Source: Paenibacillus sp. 1_12
Lineage (GTDB): Bacteria > Bacillota > Bacilli > Paenibacillales > NBRC-103111
Length of the DNA: 64,000 bases
Direction: 5' to 3'
Assembly: GCF_900114475.1 (NCBI RefSeq)
Contig: NZ_FOTE01000009.1
Span: 186,001-250,000, forward strand
Of the stretch, positions 7,928-17,046 are shown in pieces. The notes under the pieces are model-generated. The model worked only from the letters and a program-made list of their open reading frames with translations. It was not told where the DNA came from and searched no databases. The first letter of the stretch is position 1. Each line of letters opens with the position of its first letter. A program made the translations under genes and the position numbers.

Positions 7928-9922
7928 TTATTTTCGAAACATTCCATTTCCTTGAGCCATTATTAACACCTGAGCTATGAATGCGCCAGGCCACGAAAAC
8001 CAATGTCGGGACTCGACGGTCCCCGTCTCTTCGTCGACCGCCTCTGAAAATAATCCGTCCCATTGGCAAATGGTTCTCAACTTTGTTAGTACTCGATCAT
8101 ATTGTTCCCGATCATTCGTTGAGGCACGGTAAATCAATTCCTGTGCATCTCCAAGCGGCCAAGGATGAGGAGTATGAACAGAGCCAAGCCCCCCGAAAGC
8201 ACCCTGATAAAATCCACCAACATTGTTAGGGGAAAAGGCAAATTTCAACGTGTTCAGCCAGCGAGAATCGTCAAACTCACAAAATTCCCAAAATGGAGCA
8301 AGGATGGTAGGCAAATCATTGGCGTCATGATAGACTTTGTAATTTCCTTTTAAGTCGGATAAATAGGCAAACTGCACTTTCTCATCACAGTTTACGGTAA
8401 AATGCTTCATACAATCGTCATGGACGCTCTGGGCCCACTGCCCGATGTTTTCATCCATAAACTTAAACTCGCGATTCAACTGCTCCAGCTTCTTCAAAGT
8501 GCGCCACATCAGAATCTGACTGGAAAAGTGATACGGGTAGTCTACCTTATCATCTGCAGGCGTTTCTCCGGTTTGGAACAGCCAGCATTCCGAATGCTTA
8601 TACTCCAACAGGGTGGCCCACAAATCCGCTATTTTTGGCAGTATTCGTTGTATGGTATCTCGGTCATGAGTCCATTCGTAATATTCGCAAAGCTCCAGTA
8701 GCGGGTAGCACTGCTGATCCAGTTGAAACACATTATCCTTGCACCTGCCGCCAGCCAGATAAGCTCTCCCCCAATAACCATGAGTCCTCTCTGCGGCTTC
8801 GAACATCCAAAGCAAGTGACCTTTAACCGTATTAACAATATGCTGCCGGTCCCATCCTTTTAAATATTCTGTTTTAGTGTCGGCTTCCATCAAAAGCTTT
8901 ATCATATAGTAAGCATCTCGATTCCATGCTAACGGCAACAGCTGATGATCGGTAATGACGCAGACCCACTCATCGGAAACAGGAACCGAGCAATTCGTTA
9001 AGATGTAGTCCGCATTGCGTCGGATTATCCATTCACTCCATGAGTTATCATTAAATTCCACGGGAGTAGCAGTATGATTGGTACCTATCAGAAGCGGCTC
9101 CTGCAGATGACTGATGCTCTGAATCGAGCTTATAATTGCCTTAGCCTGGCTGAAGGAATCATCTAACGGCTGAGCCTGCGCCTGTAACGTATACAGAAGA
9201 TGTATCCGCTTCGTTTCTCTGGATTTCATCACCAATTGTTGCTCCGACGTATATCGGATTGGTAAAGTCGACTCCCCTCGACCCTCTTGAAGCTGCAGGG
9301 GACGACCATCTTCATAAATGAATAGCTCCGCACAAGCCGCTAAATTAGGATTACTTAATACAATACGATGTCCTTCGGCCTGCCAATCATTGACTGGCTC
9401 CGGAAGTAAGATCGGGCCACCTTCTGTTAGCTGTCCATAGCTGCAGCGATTCAGATTCAAGTTCCCTTCAATCCGAAATGGAAATACTTGTTCATTGTCG
9501 CTTTCATTCAATAATTCAATGCTTTGCAGCAAATACGAGCGTTCAGCATCTTGAATGGTCTCGAAAGAGATCGTTAGTTGAAATCCATTCAACTGATAAC
9601 GAAGGTTAAGCTTTCCTTTCTGGTCGTAACCTCCTTCCCAGTCTTTAACATCCACATCATGGACGAATCCGATTCCCCTCTGGTGATGGCTTACATCTAA
9701 TCCGGCTATTTTCCTGCGGTAGCTCCTGACAAATTCACTATCAAACCACTTGCCATTCGGAAACGATGCTAAAGAAGATAATGTCATATACCCCTGAATA
9801 GGATGATAGGCATTCATTGTATGGACAGTGCCGTCTTCCCAAACGCTTGCCGTCAAGGAGCCGCAACCTATGTCCAATGTTTTTTTGTTCAACTGACCTT
9901 TTTGTATGCGATATGTTTCCAT
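7928..9922 (-). CDS. Intracellular six-hairpin glycosidase-like protein of the sugar operon
   Basis: A 664-residue protein with no signal peptide. The first ~290 residues are a beta-rich domain; the rest reads as an (alpha/alpha)6 barrel with LPLAWNRDAYYMIKLL, VFQLDQQCYPLLELCEYY and TGETPADDKVDYPYHFSSQ, motifs reminiscent of GH15/GH65/GH125-type inverting enzymes. I do not recognise the exact family; the conserved acids in NRDAYY, QLDQQ and TPADDKVDY are the obvious catalytic candidates. RBS GGAAGG before the ATG. As the last gene of an operon with a sugar importer, it most likely hydrolyses the imported oligosaccharide. Confidence 0.72.
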   Translation of the reverse strand: METYRIQKGQLNKKTLDIGCGSLTASVWEDGTVHTMNAYHPIQGYMTLSSLASFPNGKWFDSEFVRSYRRKIAGLDVSHHQRGIGFVHDVDVKDWEGGYDQKGKLNLRYQLNGFQLTISFETIQDAERSYLLQSIELLNESDNEQVFPFRIEGNLNLNRCSYGQLTEGGPILLPEPVNDWQAEGHRIVLSNPNLAACAELFIYEDGRPLQLQEGRGESTLPIRYTSEQQLVMKSRETKRIHLLYTLQAQAQPLDDSFSQAKAIISSIQSISHLQEPLLIGTNHTATPVEFNDNSWSEWIIRRNADYILTNCSVPVSDEWVCVITDHQLLPLAWNRDAYYMIKLLMEADTKTEYLKGWDRQHIVNTVKGHLLWMFEAAERTHGYWGRAYLAGGRCKDNVFQLDQQCYPLLELCEYYEWTHDRDTIQRILPKIADLWATLLEYKHSECWLFQTGETPADDKVDYPYHFSSQILMWRTLKKLEQLNREFKFMDENIGQWAQSVHDDCMKHFTVNCDEKVQFAYLSDLKGNYKVYHDANDLPTILAPFWEFCEFDDSRWLNTLKFAFSPNNVGGFYQGAFGGLGSVHTPHPWPLGDAQELIYRASTNDREQYDRVLTKLRTICQWDGLFSEAVDEETGTVESRHWFSWPGAFIAQVLIMAQGNGMFRK

Positions 9923-9964
9923 TAATAATACCTTCCAACTCTTATCGAATTTGTGCTGCTCTCT

Positions 9965-10807
9965 CTACCCTTTTACTGCTCCATTGGTTAGCGCACCCAC
10001 GATAAACCGTTGTAGCAGAATAAAAATAATCATTACCGGAATAATGCCCATAAAGCTTGCTGCCGCCAAATAGTGTGTTGTAATGGCATCTGAGCTGTTT
10101 TTCAGATTGACCAGTCCTACTGATACAGGGAACATGTCTTTAGCATCCAATAAAATAAAAGGAATAACGAATTGCGACCAGCTGGCCACAGCAATCAGAA
10201 TCGTAACCGAGGCGACTCCTGGCATAGCAACCGGCAGCAGCACCTTCCATAACATGGACCAACGCGTACAGCCATCCACAATCGCAGCTTCATCCAGCTC
10301 AATCGGCAGCGTGTCCAAATATCCTTTCATAAACCAGGTGCACAGCGGAATTTCGACAGCGACATATACGGCGACCAGTCCTGCAAAATTATTGATCATC
10401 CCGAACTCGACAAACAGCCGATATAAAGGAATCGCGATAATGACTGGCGAGATCATTTGAAAAATGAGAATCGATAACATCGCATACTTTTTACCGCGAA
10501 ATTGAAATCGGGACAGCCCATAGGCCGCCGGAAGTGAAATCAATAGCGTAAGTACGATCGTCAAGATTACGATTTTCAATGAGTTTCCGATGTATTGGGG
10601 AATGCTCATTTGGTTCATCACAAATTGATAATTTTCAAAATGCGGATTACTTGAAAACCAGAGCGGCGGCGTTGCAAACAGCTCGGGCACTGACTTCAGG
10701 GAAAGCGAAAATACCCAGAAGATCGGAAAAGCAAAAAACACGAATACAATCAAATAACCGATGTACAGCCCTGCATTACCCAGATTGTATTTCAATCGCT
10801 TGCTCAC
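9965..10807 (-). CDS. Carbohydrate ABC transporter permease (MalG type)
   Basis: A 280-residue inner-membrane permease with about six transmembrane segments and the EAA loop LPIELDEAAIVDGCTRWSM, which contacts the ATPase. The GTG at 10807 is the start, with AGGAGG seven bases upstream. It starts 11 bases past the stop of the partner permease. No ATP-binding gene is in the operon, as is usual in Bacillota where one MsmX-like ATPase serves many importers. Substrate is not known from sequence; the glycosidase downstream points to an oligosaccharide. Confidence 0.93.
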   Translation of the reverse strand: MSKRLKYNLGNAGLYIGYLIVFVFFAFPIFWVFSLSLKSVPELFATPPLWFSSNPHFENYQFVMNQMSIPQYIGNSLKIVILTIVLTLLISLPAAYGLSRFQFRGKKYAMLSILIFQMISPVIIAIPLYRLFVEFGMINNFAGLVAVYVAVEIPLCTWFMKGYLDTLPIELDEAAIVDGCTRWSMLWKVLLPVAMPGVASVTILIAVASWSQFVIPFILLDAKDMFPVSVGLVNLKNSSDAITTHYLAAASFMGIIPVMIIFILLQRFIVGALTNGAVKG

Positions 10808-10818
10808 GGCGGTACCTC

Positions 10819-11763
10819 CTAATTCTTTTCAATAAAGCGGAAATAAACGAACGTCAATATGAGGTTGATCAGCAACAGAATAACCGCAGTTGCAGAGCCT
10901 TTTCCTAACTCAAACAAGTGGAAAATATTTGAGTATACACCAAGCGCCATCACTTCTGTACTTTGCCCGGGACCGCCTGCCGTTAATGACATCACCATAT
11001 CGAATGTATTAAAAGTGGCGACGATACTCGTAATCATGTTAATAAACAAAATTGGCGCCAGAATAGGCACGATTATTTTAGTCAATGTCTGCCAAGGTGT
11101 CGTCCCATCAATCTGAGCCGCTTCCAACACATCTCCTGGAACTGTCTGAAAGCCGGCATATATCATAATCATGCAAAATGCCGTTCCACGCCAAATATTT
11201 GCGATAGTTACAGAGGCTAGAACTACCTGAGGGTCTGACAAAAACTCTATTTTGGAAAAACCCATCATTTGAACTAAGTAATTGAGAATGCCTGCATCGG
11301 ACTCGTTGTACAGCATGCTCCATATAATCCCTATAACAACCCCGGGAATGGCCCAAGCCGACAAAACTGTTGTTCGAATGACAACCGTGCCTATCAGCTT
11401 ACGTTTATTTCCCAAATCGACCATCAAGGCGATGATAAAGCCAAGCAGCATCTGAAAAAACACACTGAATGCAACAAAGGACAATGTGATTCCCACCATA
11501 TGACCGAAACCTGGCTTGGTAAACAGTGATGTATAGGAATTTAATGTATACATATATCGTTGATCTACCAAGCTCGCATTGGTAAAGCTGAACCGGACTA
11601 CCTCAATGACAGGATAAATAAATACAAGAAGCAAAATAACCACTACTGGAAACAGCCAAGGTACCGGGGAGTCAGTCCCCAGTACCTTCGGCCAATTCAA
11701 TTTCACATTAGTCTGCACCTGAGTGGATTCTCCACTCGGCACAGTCTTTTGTTTTTTTAGCAT
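10819..11763 (-). CDS. Carbohydrate ABC transporter permease (MalF type)
   Basis: A 314-residue permease with an N-terminal cytosolic extension, a transmembrane helix (VPWLFPVVVILLLVFIYPV), several further membrane segments and the EAA motif VPGDVLEAAQIDGTTPWQ. It pairs with the MalG-type protein encoded just downstream to form the membrane channel. Start ATG at 11763, 15 bases after the binding-protein gene ends. Part of the operon LacI, binding protein, MalF, MalG, glycosidase. Confidence 0.93.
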   Translation of the reverse strand: MLKKQKTVPSGESTQVQTNVKLNWPKVLGTDSPVPWLFPVVVILLLVFIYPVIEVVRFSFTNASLVDQRYMYTLNSYTSLFTKPGFGHMVGITLSFVAFSVFFQMLLGFIIALMVDLGNKRKLIGTVVIRTTVLSAWAIPGVVIGIIWSMLYNESDAGILNYLVQMMGFSKIEFLSDPQVVLASVTIANIWRGTAFCMIMIYAGFQTVPGDVLEAAQIDGTTPWQTLTKIIVPILAPILFINMITSIVATFNTFDMVMSLTAGGPGQSTEVMALGVYSNIFHLFELGKGSATAVILLLINLILTFVYFRFIEKN

Positions 11764-11777
11764 AGGTGTTCACGCCT

Positions 11778-13106
11778 TTACTTTTGAGTAGCCGTTTTCC
11801 AGGCATTGTCCAGTGCTTGCTCAGGAGTTAAGCTGCCGGAAACCACACTAGAGACAGCAATTTGCAGTTGTTCGGAAATTTTGGCGTAATCATCGGAGGC
11901 AGGACGAGACTTACCGTTCTTCTCCATGATTTCACGGAACGTTGTAGTGAACTCGTTGCCCGTATACTCTTTCTTATCGTACACCGATTTACGGGTAGGC
12001 AGGTAGCCGCCGATGTTACTCCAGTTAGTCATCCCTTTATCCCCAATATAAGTATCCATCAGGAAATCAAATGCCGCTTGCTGCTTTGCCTTGTCTTTAG
12101 TAAATATTCCCCATGCCCAGCCACCGGACATCGATACGGGATTTTCCCCATTCATCGTTGGCATCGGTGCTACGCCCCATTTCGCAAAGCGTTCAGGTCC
12201 GAGTACATCCTTCAACTGATTGACTTGAAAATTCCCGCCGATGAACATAGCCACTTTATCTGTAGCGATATCTCCATTTTGATCGGCTTCGTTTTTAATG
12301 TTGGAAGACCGCTTCGGAGTAACTCCGGTGTCAACAGCACTTTGCAAGAAGTTAAGTACGTTCAATGACTTGGCACGATTAGCACCATCACCGAAAGCGG
12401 CTTGCCCATCCTTGTTAACCAGTTCTCCGCCTTGAGACATCAGCAAAGGAAGGAACACAGAAATGGTCGAAGCCTCAGCGCGCCCAGCAGGCATCAGAAG
12501 GGCATCATAACCTTTTTCTTTGAGCTTTTTCCCTGTTTCCAGCACCTCATTCCATGTTTTTGGTGGTGTCGGAACTAGATCCTTGCGATAATAAAGCACC
12601 CTTGTATCCGTGGTGAATTGAATCCCGTATATTTTACCATCCGGACCCTTCATGACATTCTGGGCAAACGGGAAGAAGTCATCCATTTTAAGTCCGGCTT
12701 TCTCAAAATAACTGTCAAGCGGCTGAAGATATTGGTAAAATTTGGGCAGCATATACGCGTCGATCATTGCCGTGTCTGGAGCCCTGTTCTGGGAAGCCAA
12801 AATCATCAGGTTTGCTACCGCACCATCATAGGACCGCGAAGTCACATCCACATTAGGGTGTGATTTGAGATACGTGTCTAGTGAGGATTTAATATATTCC
12901 ACACGCTTGGGGTCCGAACCTTGAGCAGAGTATGCGGTATGAGCCATCCATTCAAAGCTTACTTTTTCCTTGGAAGCATCTGCCTCCTTCACCGGAGCAG
13001 CAGTTGGCTTTGCCCCATCCGTACTTCCGCCGCCTCCACACGCGCTTACTACCGTTGTTAATGCCGCCATCATCACTAAAGCTTTAGTTGATTTCCATGT
13101 TTTCAC
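11778..13106 (-). CDS. Sugar ABC transporter substrate-binding lipoprotein
   Basis: A family-1 extracellular solute-binding protein of about 442 residues. The signal peptide ends in a lipobox (TTVVSACGGGG), so the cysteine should be lipidated and the protein tethered outside the membrane. The GTG at 13106 is preferred because AGGGG lies nine bases upstream; an in-frame TTG at 13112 lies within that spacer. The gene is preceded by three operator-like palindromes (13137-13194), indicating control by the LacI protein encoded upstream on the same strand. Confidence 0.92.
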   Translation of the reverse strand: MKTWKSTKALVMMAALTTVVSACGGGGSTDGAKPTAAPVKEADASKEKVSFEWMAHTAYSAQGSDPKRVEYIKSSLDTYLKSHPNVDVTSRSYDGAVANLMILASQNRAPDTAMIDAYMLPKFYQYLQPLDSYFEKAGLKMDDFFPFAQNVMKGPDGKIYGIQFTTDTRVLYYRKDLVPTPPKTWNEVLETGKKLKEKGYDALLMPAGRAEASTISVFLPLLMSQGGELVNKDGQAAFGDGANRAKSLNVLNFLQSAVDTGVTPKRSSNIKNEADQNGDIATDKVAMFIGGNFQVNQLKDVLGPERFAKWGVAPMPTMNGENPVSMSGGWAWGIFTKDKAKQQAAFDFLMDTYIGDKGMTNWSNIGGYLPTRKSVYDKKEYTGNEFTTTFREIMEKNGKSRPASDDYAKISEQLQIAVSSVVSGSLTPEQALDNAWKTATQK

Positions 13107-13136
13107 TATCAAACACCCCTAAATTAAATTTATATT

Positions 13137-13194
13137 TTTCGAAAACGTTTTCGAAACAATCAAACGCTTTCGTCAAAATAAAAACGTTCTCGTG
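13137..13194 (-). promoter_or_regulatory. Cluster of LacI-family operators before the sugar-importer operon
   Basis: A perfect 20-bp palindrome, TTTCGAAAACGTTTTCGAAA, lies at 13137-13156. Two weaker sites follow: CAAACGCTTTCG (13161-13172) and AAAACGTTCTCG (13181-13192). Each has the CG-centred form bound by LacI/CcpA-type repressors. The same core recurs at the start of the LacI gene (14255-14266), so the local regulator is the likely ligand; CcpA binding is an alternative since cre sites look similar. Confidence 0.75.
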
Positions 13195-13216
13195 AAGTAG
13201 AACAACAGACTCTTGT

Positions 13217-14245
13217 TTAATTAGCTACTTCACAACAGCTCTTTCTTTCAACCAGCACGGTAGGAACTCGTACATGATGGGTCATTCCATCATTATTCTT
13301 AATAAGCTCCAGCAAAATCTTCGAGGCCGTCTCACCCATCTGAAAACGTTGTTGATGCACCGTCGTTAAGGGAGGGTGAAAATATTGGGCTGAATCAATG
13401 TCATCGAATCCGATGACGGACACCTCTTCAGGAACCTTTTTGCCAAGCTCCTTCAGGGCATCAATAACACCGTAAGCCATCAAATCACTGGATGCGAATA
13501 CGGCCGTAAAGTCATTCTCTTTTGAAAATGCTTCTTTCGTAAGCAGCGCAGCCTGTTCCCTAGAATAGTTGCCATATACAATCCAATCCTCATTGAACGG
13601 CAAACCGTTAGCCAGACAAGCTCTCCGGAATCCCTCAATACGATCATAGGAACCCTTTGCAACTGTATCTCCGGCTATTTTCAATATGTGACGGTGACCC
13701 AGATGGATAAGATGCTCCGTAGCTTCCCAAGCGCCCATTTCATTGTCGGATTCCACAAAATTGACTCTTAGCTTTGCATTAGGCAAGCTATCGATATAAA
13801 CCGTTGGAAAAGCTTTGTGAAGCTCATGGATCTTCTCATCTGTACGTTTATTACCAGTCAAGATCAAGATGACCCCGTCGACGCCTTTTTCGTAGCAGAT
13901 CGTCTTGTAGCTTGATGTATCTCTCATCTGATTCGAAAAAATGAGCAAATCATAACCGGCAGCGCCGACTTCGTCTTTTATGGAACGGAAATAGTCGATC
14001 AAGAAGGGGCTATCAAAACCTGAATTAGTCTGATCCCCGAAAAAAACACCAATAGTCTGGGTCGATTTTGTAACCAAGCCTCGAGCCATCACATTCGGAA
14101 CATAATCCATTTCTTTAACGATCTGAAGGATTTTCTTACGCGTTTCTTCATTGATATCCTCATAATTATTCAACGCTTTGGAAACCGTGGATACAGAAAC
14201 ACCGGCCATTTTTGCAATATTTCTTATATTTGTTATGTCCTTCAC
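13217..14245 (-). CDS. LacI-family repressor of the adjacent sugar operon
   Basis: LacI/GalR regulator of ~343 residues: N-terminal helix-turn-helix (IRNIAKMAGVSVSTVSKAL with the hinge-preceding NNYEDINEETRKKI) and a periplasmic-binding-like sensor domain ending near PLTTVHQQRFQMG. The GTG at 14245 is chosen. A longer frame opens at a TTG at 14302, but that TTG is better read as the -35 box of the gene's own promoter and it lacks an RBS. The chosen GTG itself has only a weak GGG upstream, so the exact start is not certain. Upstream of, and codirectional with, the importer genes. Confidence 0.88.
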   Translation of the reverse strand: MKDITNIRNIAKMAGVSVSTVSKALNNYEDINEETRKKILQIVKEMDYVPNVMARGLVTKSTQTIGVFFGDQTNSGFDSPFLIDYFRSIKDEVGAAGYDLLIFSNQMRDTSSYKTICYEKGVDGVILILTGNKRTDEKIHELHKAFPTVYIDSLPNAKLRVNFVESDNEMGAWEATEHLIHLGHRHILKIAGDTVAKGSYDRIEGFRRACLANGLPFNEDWIVYGNYSREQAALLTKEAFSKENDFTAVFASSDLMAYGVIDALKELGKKVPEEVSVIGFDDIDSAQYFHPPLTTVHQQRFQMGETASKILLELIKNNDGMTHHVRVPTVLVERKSCCEVAN

Positions 14246-14254
14246 CCCGTTTAC

Positions 14255-14302
14255 GAAAACGTTTTCTGTAATTAATGTAACATGCTGAAATAAACTTGAC
14301 AA
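14255..14302 (-). promoter_or_regulatory. Promoter and autoregulatory operator of the LacI-family gene
   Basis: On the minus strand TTGTCA (14302-14297), a 17-base spacer and TACATT (14279-14274) make a sigma-A type promoter. The palindrome GAAAACGTTTTC (14266-14255) lies at the expected start point, so a bound repressor would block its own transcription. Confidence 0.65.
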
Positions 14303-14327
14303 GCTTTTTTTTCATAAATTATACAGT

Positions 14328-14368
14328 AAAAAAGGACGTGCCTGCCACAATCGCAGAAGCCACGTCCC
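14328..14368 (-). terminator. Terminator of the IMP dehydrogenase gene
   Basis: On the minus strand GGGACGTG pairs with CACGTCC across a ~26-base loop, followed by seven T. It sits just past the stop at 14385 and separates this gene from the LacI promoter. Confidence 0.8.
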
Positions 14369-14384
14369 TTCTATAAACATTCAA

Positions 14385-15884
14385 TTATTCACCTGACAAG
14401 CCGCTTTCCTTTAAAATCACATCATGCGCTCCGCCTTCAACAAGGCTTGTTGCCGACACAATCGTGATTCGTGCTTCCTTCTGAAGCTGGGCAATGGTCT
14501 TGGAACCGCAGTTGCACATCGTCGACTTTATTTTATGCGTCGTCTTCTCCAGGTTCTCCTGCAGGCTTCCCGCATACGGTACGTACGAATCTACACCCTC
14601 TTCGAACATGAGGCCGCTTTTGCCGCCTGAATCGTACCGCTCCCAGTTACGTGCCCGGTTGGAGCCTTCACCCCAGAATTCCTTTACAAAATTGTTATTG
14701 ACTTTCAGCTTACGGGTCGGACTCTCGTCGAATCTGGCAAAGTATCTGCCCATCATGACAAAATCCGCACCCATCGCTAAAGCTAAGGTGATATGGTAGT
14801 CGTGCACAATTCCACCATCAGAGCAAATCGGGATATAAATTCCGGTTTCTTCATAATATTGGTTTCGCGCTTCTGTAACCTCAATTAATGCAGAAGCCTG
14901 ACCGCGTCCGATTCCTTTTTGTTCACGCGTAATACAAATGGACCCGCCGCCAATTCCGATCTTCACGAAGTCGGCACCCGACTCGACCAGATAGAGAAAG
15001 CCTTCGCGATCCACAACATTGCCGGCGCCGATTTTCACATCAAAGTTGGCTTTGACATATTGGATCGTGTCCCGCTGCCATTCGCTATACCCATCCGAGG
15101 AATCAATGACCAGTACATCAGCTCCTGCATCGACGAGCGCCGGTACTCTTTCCATGTAATCCTTCGTATTAATGCCTGCACCCACAATATAGCTTTTATT
15201 GGCATCCAAAAGCTCATTCGGATGATCCTTATGCGCTTCGTAGTCTTTGCGGAAAACCAAATATTCCAGACGCTGGTCTTCGCCCACAATCGGCAAACAG
15301 TTGATTTTATGCTCCCATATCAAATCATTAGCTTCCGACAGTGTGATCCCAAGCTTTCCGTAGATCAATGAAGAGAATGGCGTCATAAATTGACTGATCG
15401 GCTTGTCCAGAGCGTCGCGGCTGATCCGGTAATCGCTGCCCTTTACAATACCCAGCAGCTTGCCCCTTGCTGTTCCGTCATCCGTGACGGCCAGAGTGGA
15501 ATGGCCTGTTTTTTCTTTTAAATCCAGAACGTCCGCAAGTGTATGCTCCGGAGTCAGGTTCGAGCGGCTAACGACAAAGCCAGCTTTGTAACCTTTAACC
15601 TTACGAATCATTTCCGCTTCCTCTTCAATCGGCTGAGACCCAAAAATGAACGAAATCCCGCCGCTCCGCGCCAACGCTACTGCCATATGATGATCTGATA
15701 CTGCCTGCATCACGGCTGATGAAAATGGAATATTCAGCGAAATTGCCGGCTTCTCCCCACGTTTGAATTTAACGAGTGGTGTACGTAAGCTTACATTTGC
15801 AGGTGTACAGTCCTTGGTCGACAAGTTTGGTATCAACAGATACTCGGTAAACGTTCGTGAAGGCTCATTGTAATACTTGGCCAC
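14385..15884 (-). CDS. guaB: IMP dehydrogenase, Tritrichomonas foetus-like divergent subtype
   Basis: A 499-residue IMP dehydrogenase that oxidises IMP to XMP with NAD+, the committed step to GMP. The catalytic loop is [20 protein letters not shown], with the Cys that forms the covalent XMP intermediate; a pair of CBS domains lies near residues 95-215; the mobile flap contains [20 protein letters not shown]. These motifs, the N-terminus ([20 protein letters not shown]) and the C-terminal STMCNCG match my memory of the T. foetus enzyme far better than standard bacterial GuaB. GTG start with GAGGAG upstream. Monocistronic. A second, ordinary guaB probably exists elsewhere. Confidence 0.9.
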   Translation of the reverse strand: MAKYYNEPSRTFTEYLLIPNLSTKDCTPANVSLRTPLVKFKRGEKPAISLNIPFSSAVMQAVSDHHMAVALARSGGISFIFGSQPIEEEAEMIRKVKGYKAGFVVSRSNLTPEHTLADVLDLKEKTGHSTLAVTDDGTARGKLLGIVKGSDYRISRDALDKPISQFMTPFSSLIYGKLGITLSEANDLIWEHKINCLPIVGEDQRLEYLVFRKDYEAHKDHPNELLDANKSYIVGAGINTKDYMERVPALVDAGADVLVIDSSDGYSEWQRDTIQYVKANFDVKIGAGNVVDREGFLYLVESGADFVKIGIGGGSICITREQKGIGRGQASALIEVTEARNQYYEETGIYIPICSDGGIVHDYHITLALAMGADFVMMGRYFARFDESPTRKLKVNNNFVKEFWGEGSNRARNWERYDSGGKSGLMFEEGVDSYVPYAGSLQENLEKTTHKIKSTMCNCGSKTIAQLQKEARITIVSATSLVEGGAHDVILKESGLSGE

Positions 15885-16118
15885 TTTTTCTCACTCCTCT
15901 TCATGTTTTGTTGGCAACAGCTGCATTCGTATGCACCAGCTCATAACAGTTGAAAATTCACTTCATACGTGCGTTTATTCTCAGATAAATTTTTACAATC
16001 TTATCATTCAACCTTATGTTCGGTCAACTTAATTTTTCATTTGACACCTTCCTAGCATTTAAAGAGTATATCTCTAATCGTCATGCATAACGTATTAATA
16101 ACATTTACTTAGGGGGTT

Positions 16119-16931
16119 ATGCACTTGCCTGATGCTTTTGTTGTACGTTCTATTGAAGAGATTCGTTTTTGGTCCCGTATTATGAAAGAGCATTCTTTTT
16201 TTTTAAGGCTTGGCTTTCGTTGCGAAGATACACAGCTTATTAATGAAGCGAATTATTTTTACAAATTGTTTGAAGGGATCGAGCAGAGGTCCCACGCTTT
16301 CGGAATGGATACAGACCCTTCAACTATTCGACAATTCAACACGGAAGTGTACACAGCTGTTTCACATATATGGATGTTCAAAAGAAAAGTGTTAGGGCTG
16401 ATTCTGACCTGTAAGCTCCCCGGGCAAAACAACTTCCCCTTACTGGTGGATCATGTAAGTCGGGAAGCCAATTATTTCAGAAACCGTTTGGAGCAACTTA
16501 ATCAAGGAAAACTGGAACCTATGCAGGATGCCATTCTTGATGAAAACGTATTTTTCTTGAAAATCATGGCGGACCACGCCAAATTTATTGGACATCTCCT
16601 TGATCCATCCGAACGCAAGCTGGTGGAACAGGCCCGCGAGTTCAGCCAGGATTTTGATCAATTATTGTTCCAGGCTCAGGATCTAAGCTCCATGCGACCA
16701 CAATCGCAAACGCAGCCTCTATTAAATCAATTTCTAGATCAGAACCGAGTCTCTGTAAAATCATTACGCGATTTCAAGCAAACGGCGAGAGACTTAATCT
16801 ATCAATGCAAAATCAAAAGTATTATTCATCCTTTATTAGCGGATCATGTTTTTCGGGAAGCCGAGCATTTTTTGGAAATTATCGATATGTTTGAAGCCGC
16901 GTTGACTGGGGCAAATAAAAGCAGGGAATAA
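16119..16931 (+). CDS. DUF2935 domain protein (ferritin-like, putative metal binding)
   Basis: A 270-residue all-helical protein matching DUF2935, which consists of two repeated four-helix units. Seen are EIRFWSRIMKEHSFFLRLGF, VDHVSREANYFRNRLE, MADHAKFIGHLLDPSE and ADHVFREAEHFLEIIDMFE; the recurring E/H pairs (EH, DH..REA) look like a di-metal site. Function is unknown in this family, common in spore-forming Bacillota. The frame's start at 16119 (ATGCACTTGCCTG) has GGGGG about 5 bases upstream. Divergent from the IMP dehydrogenase. Confidence 0.88.
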   Translation: MHLPDAFVVRSIEEIRFWSRIMKEHSFFLRLGFRCEDTQLINEANYFYKLFEGIEQRSHAFGMDTDPSTIRQFNTEVYTAVSHIWMFKRKVLGLILTCKLPGQNNFPLLVDHVSREANYFRNRLEQLNQGKLEPMQDAILDENVFFLKIMADHAKFIGHLLDPSERKLVEQAREFSQDFDQLLFQAQDLSSMRPQSQTQPLLNQFLDQNRVSVKSLRDFKQTARDLIYQCKIKSIIHPLLADHVFREAEHFLEIIDMFEAALTGANKSRE

Positions 16932-16975
16932 CTCCGCATTTTTACTATAAGACCGAATAGGTAAAAGGGTGTTTC

Positions 16976-17026
16976 AAGCAAAGCAAGCCAGACGGAGAAC
17001 CTATTTCTCTTCTGTCTTGTTTATGG
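16976..17026 (-). terminator. Possible imperfect terminator hairpin after tenA
   Basis: CAAGCCAGACGGAGAA can fold with TTTCTCTTCTGTCTTG around a CCTA loop. It lies just past the tenA stop at 17047. Mismatches and the lack of a clean T run make this uncertain. Confidence 0.35.
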
Positions 17027-17046
17027 CCTTAACAATCACCCATCAT

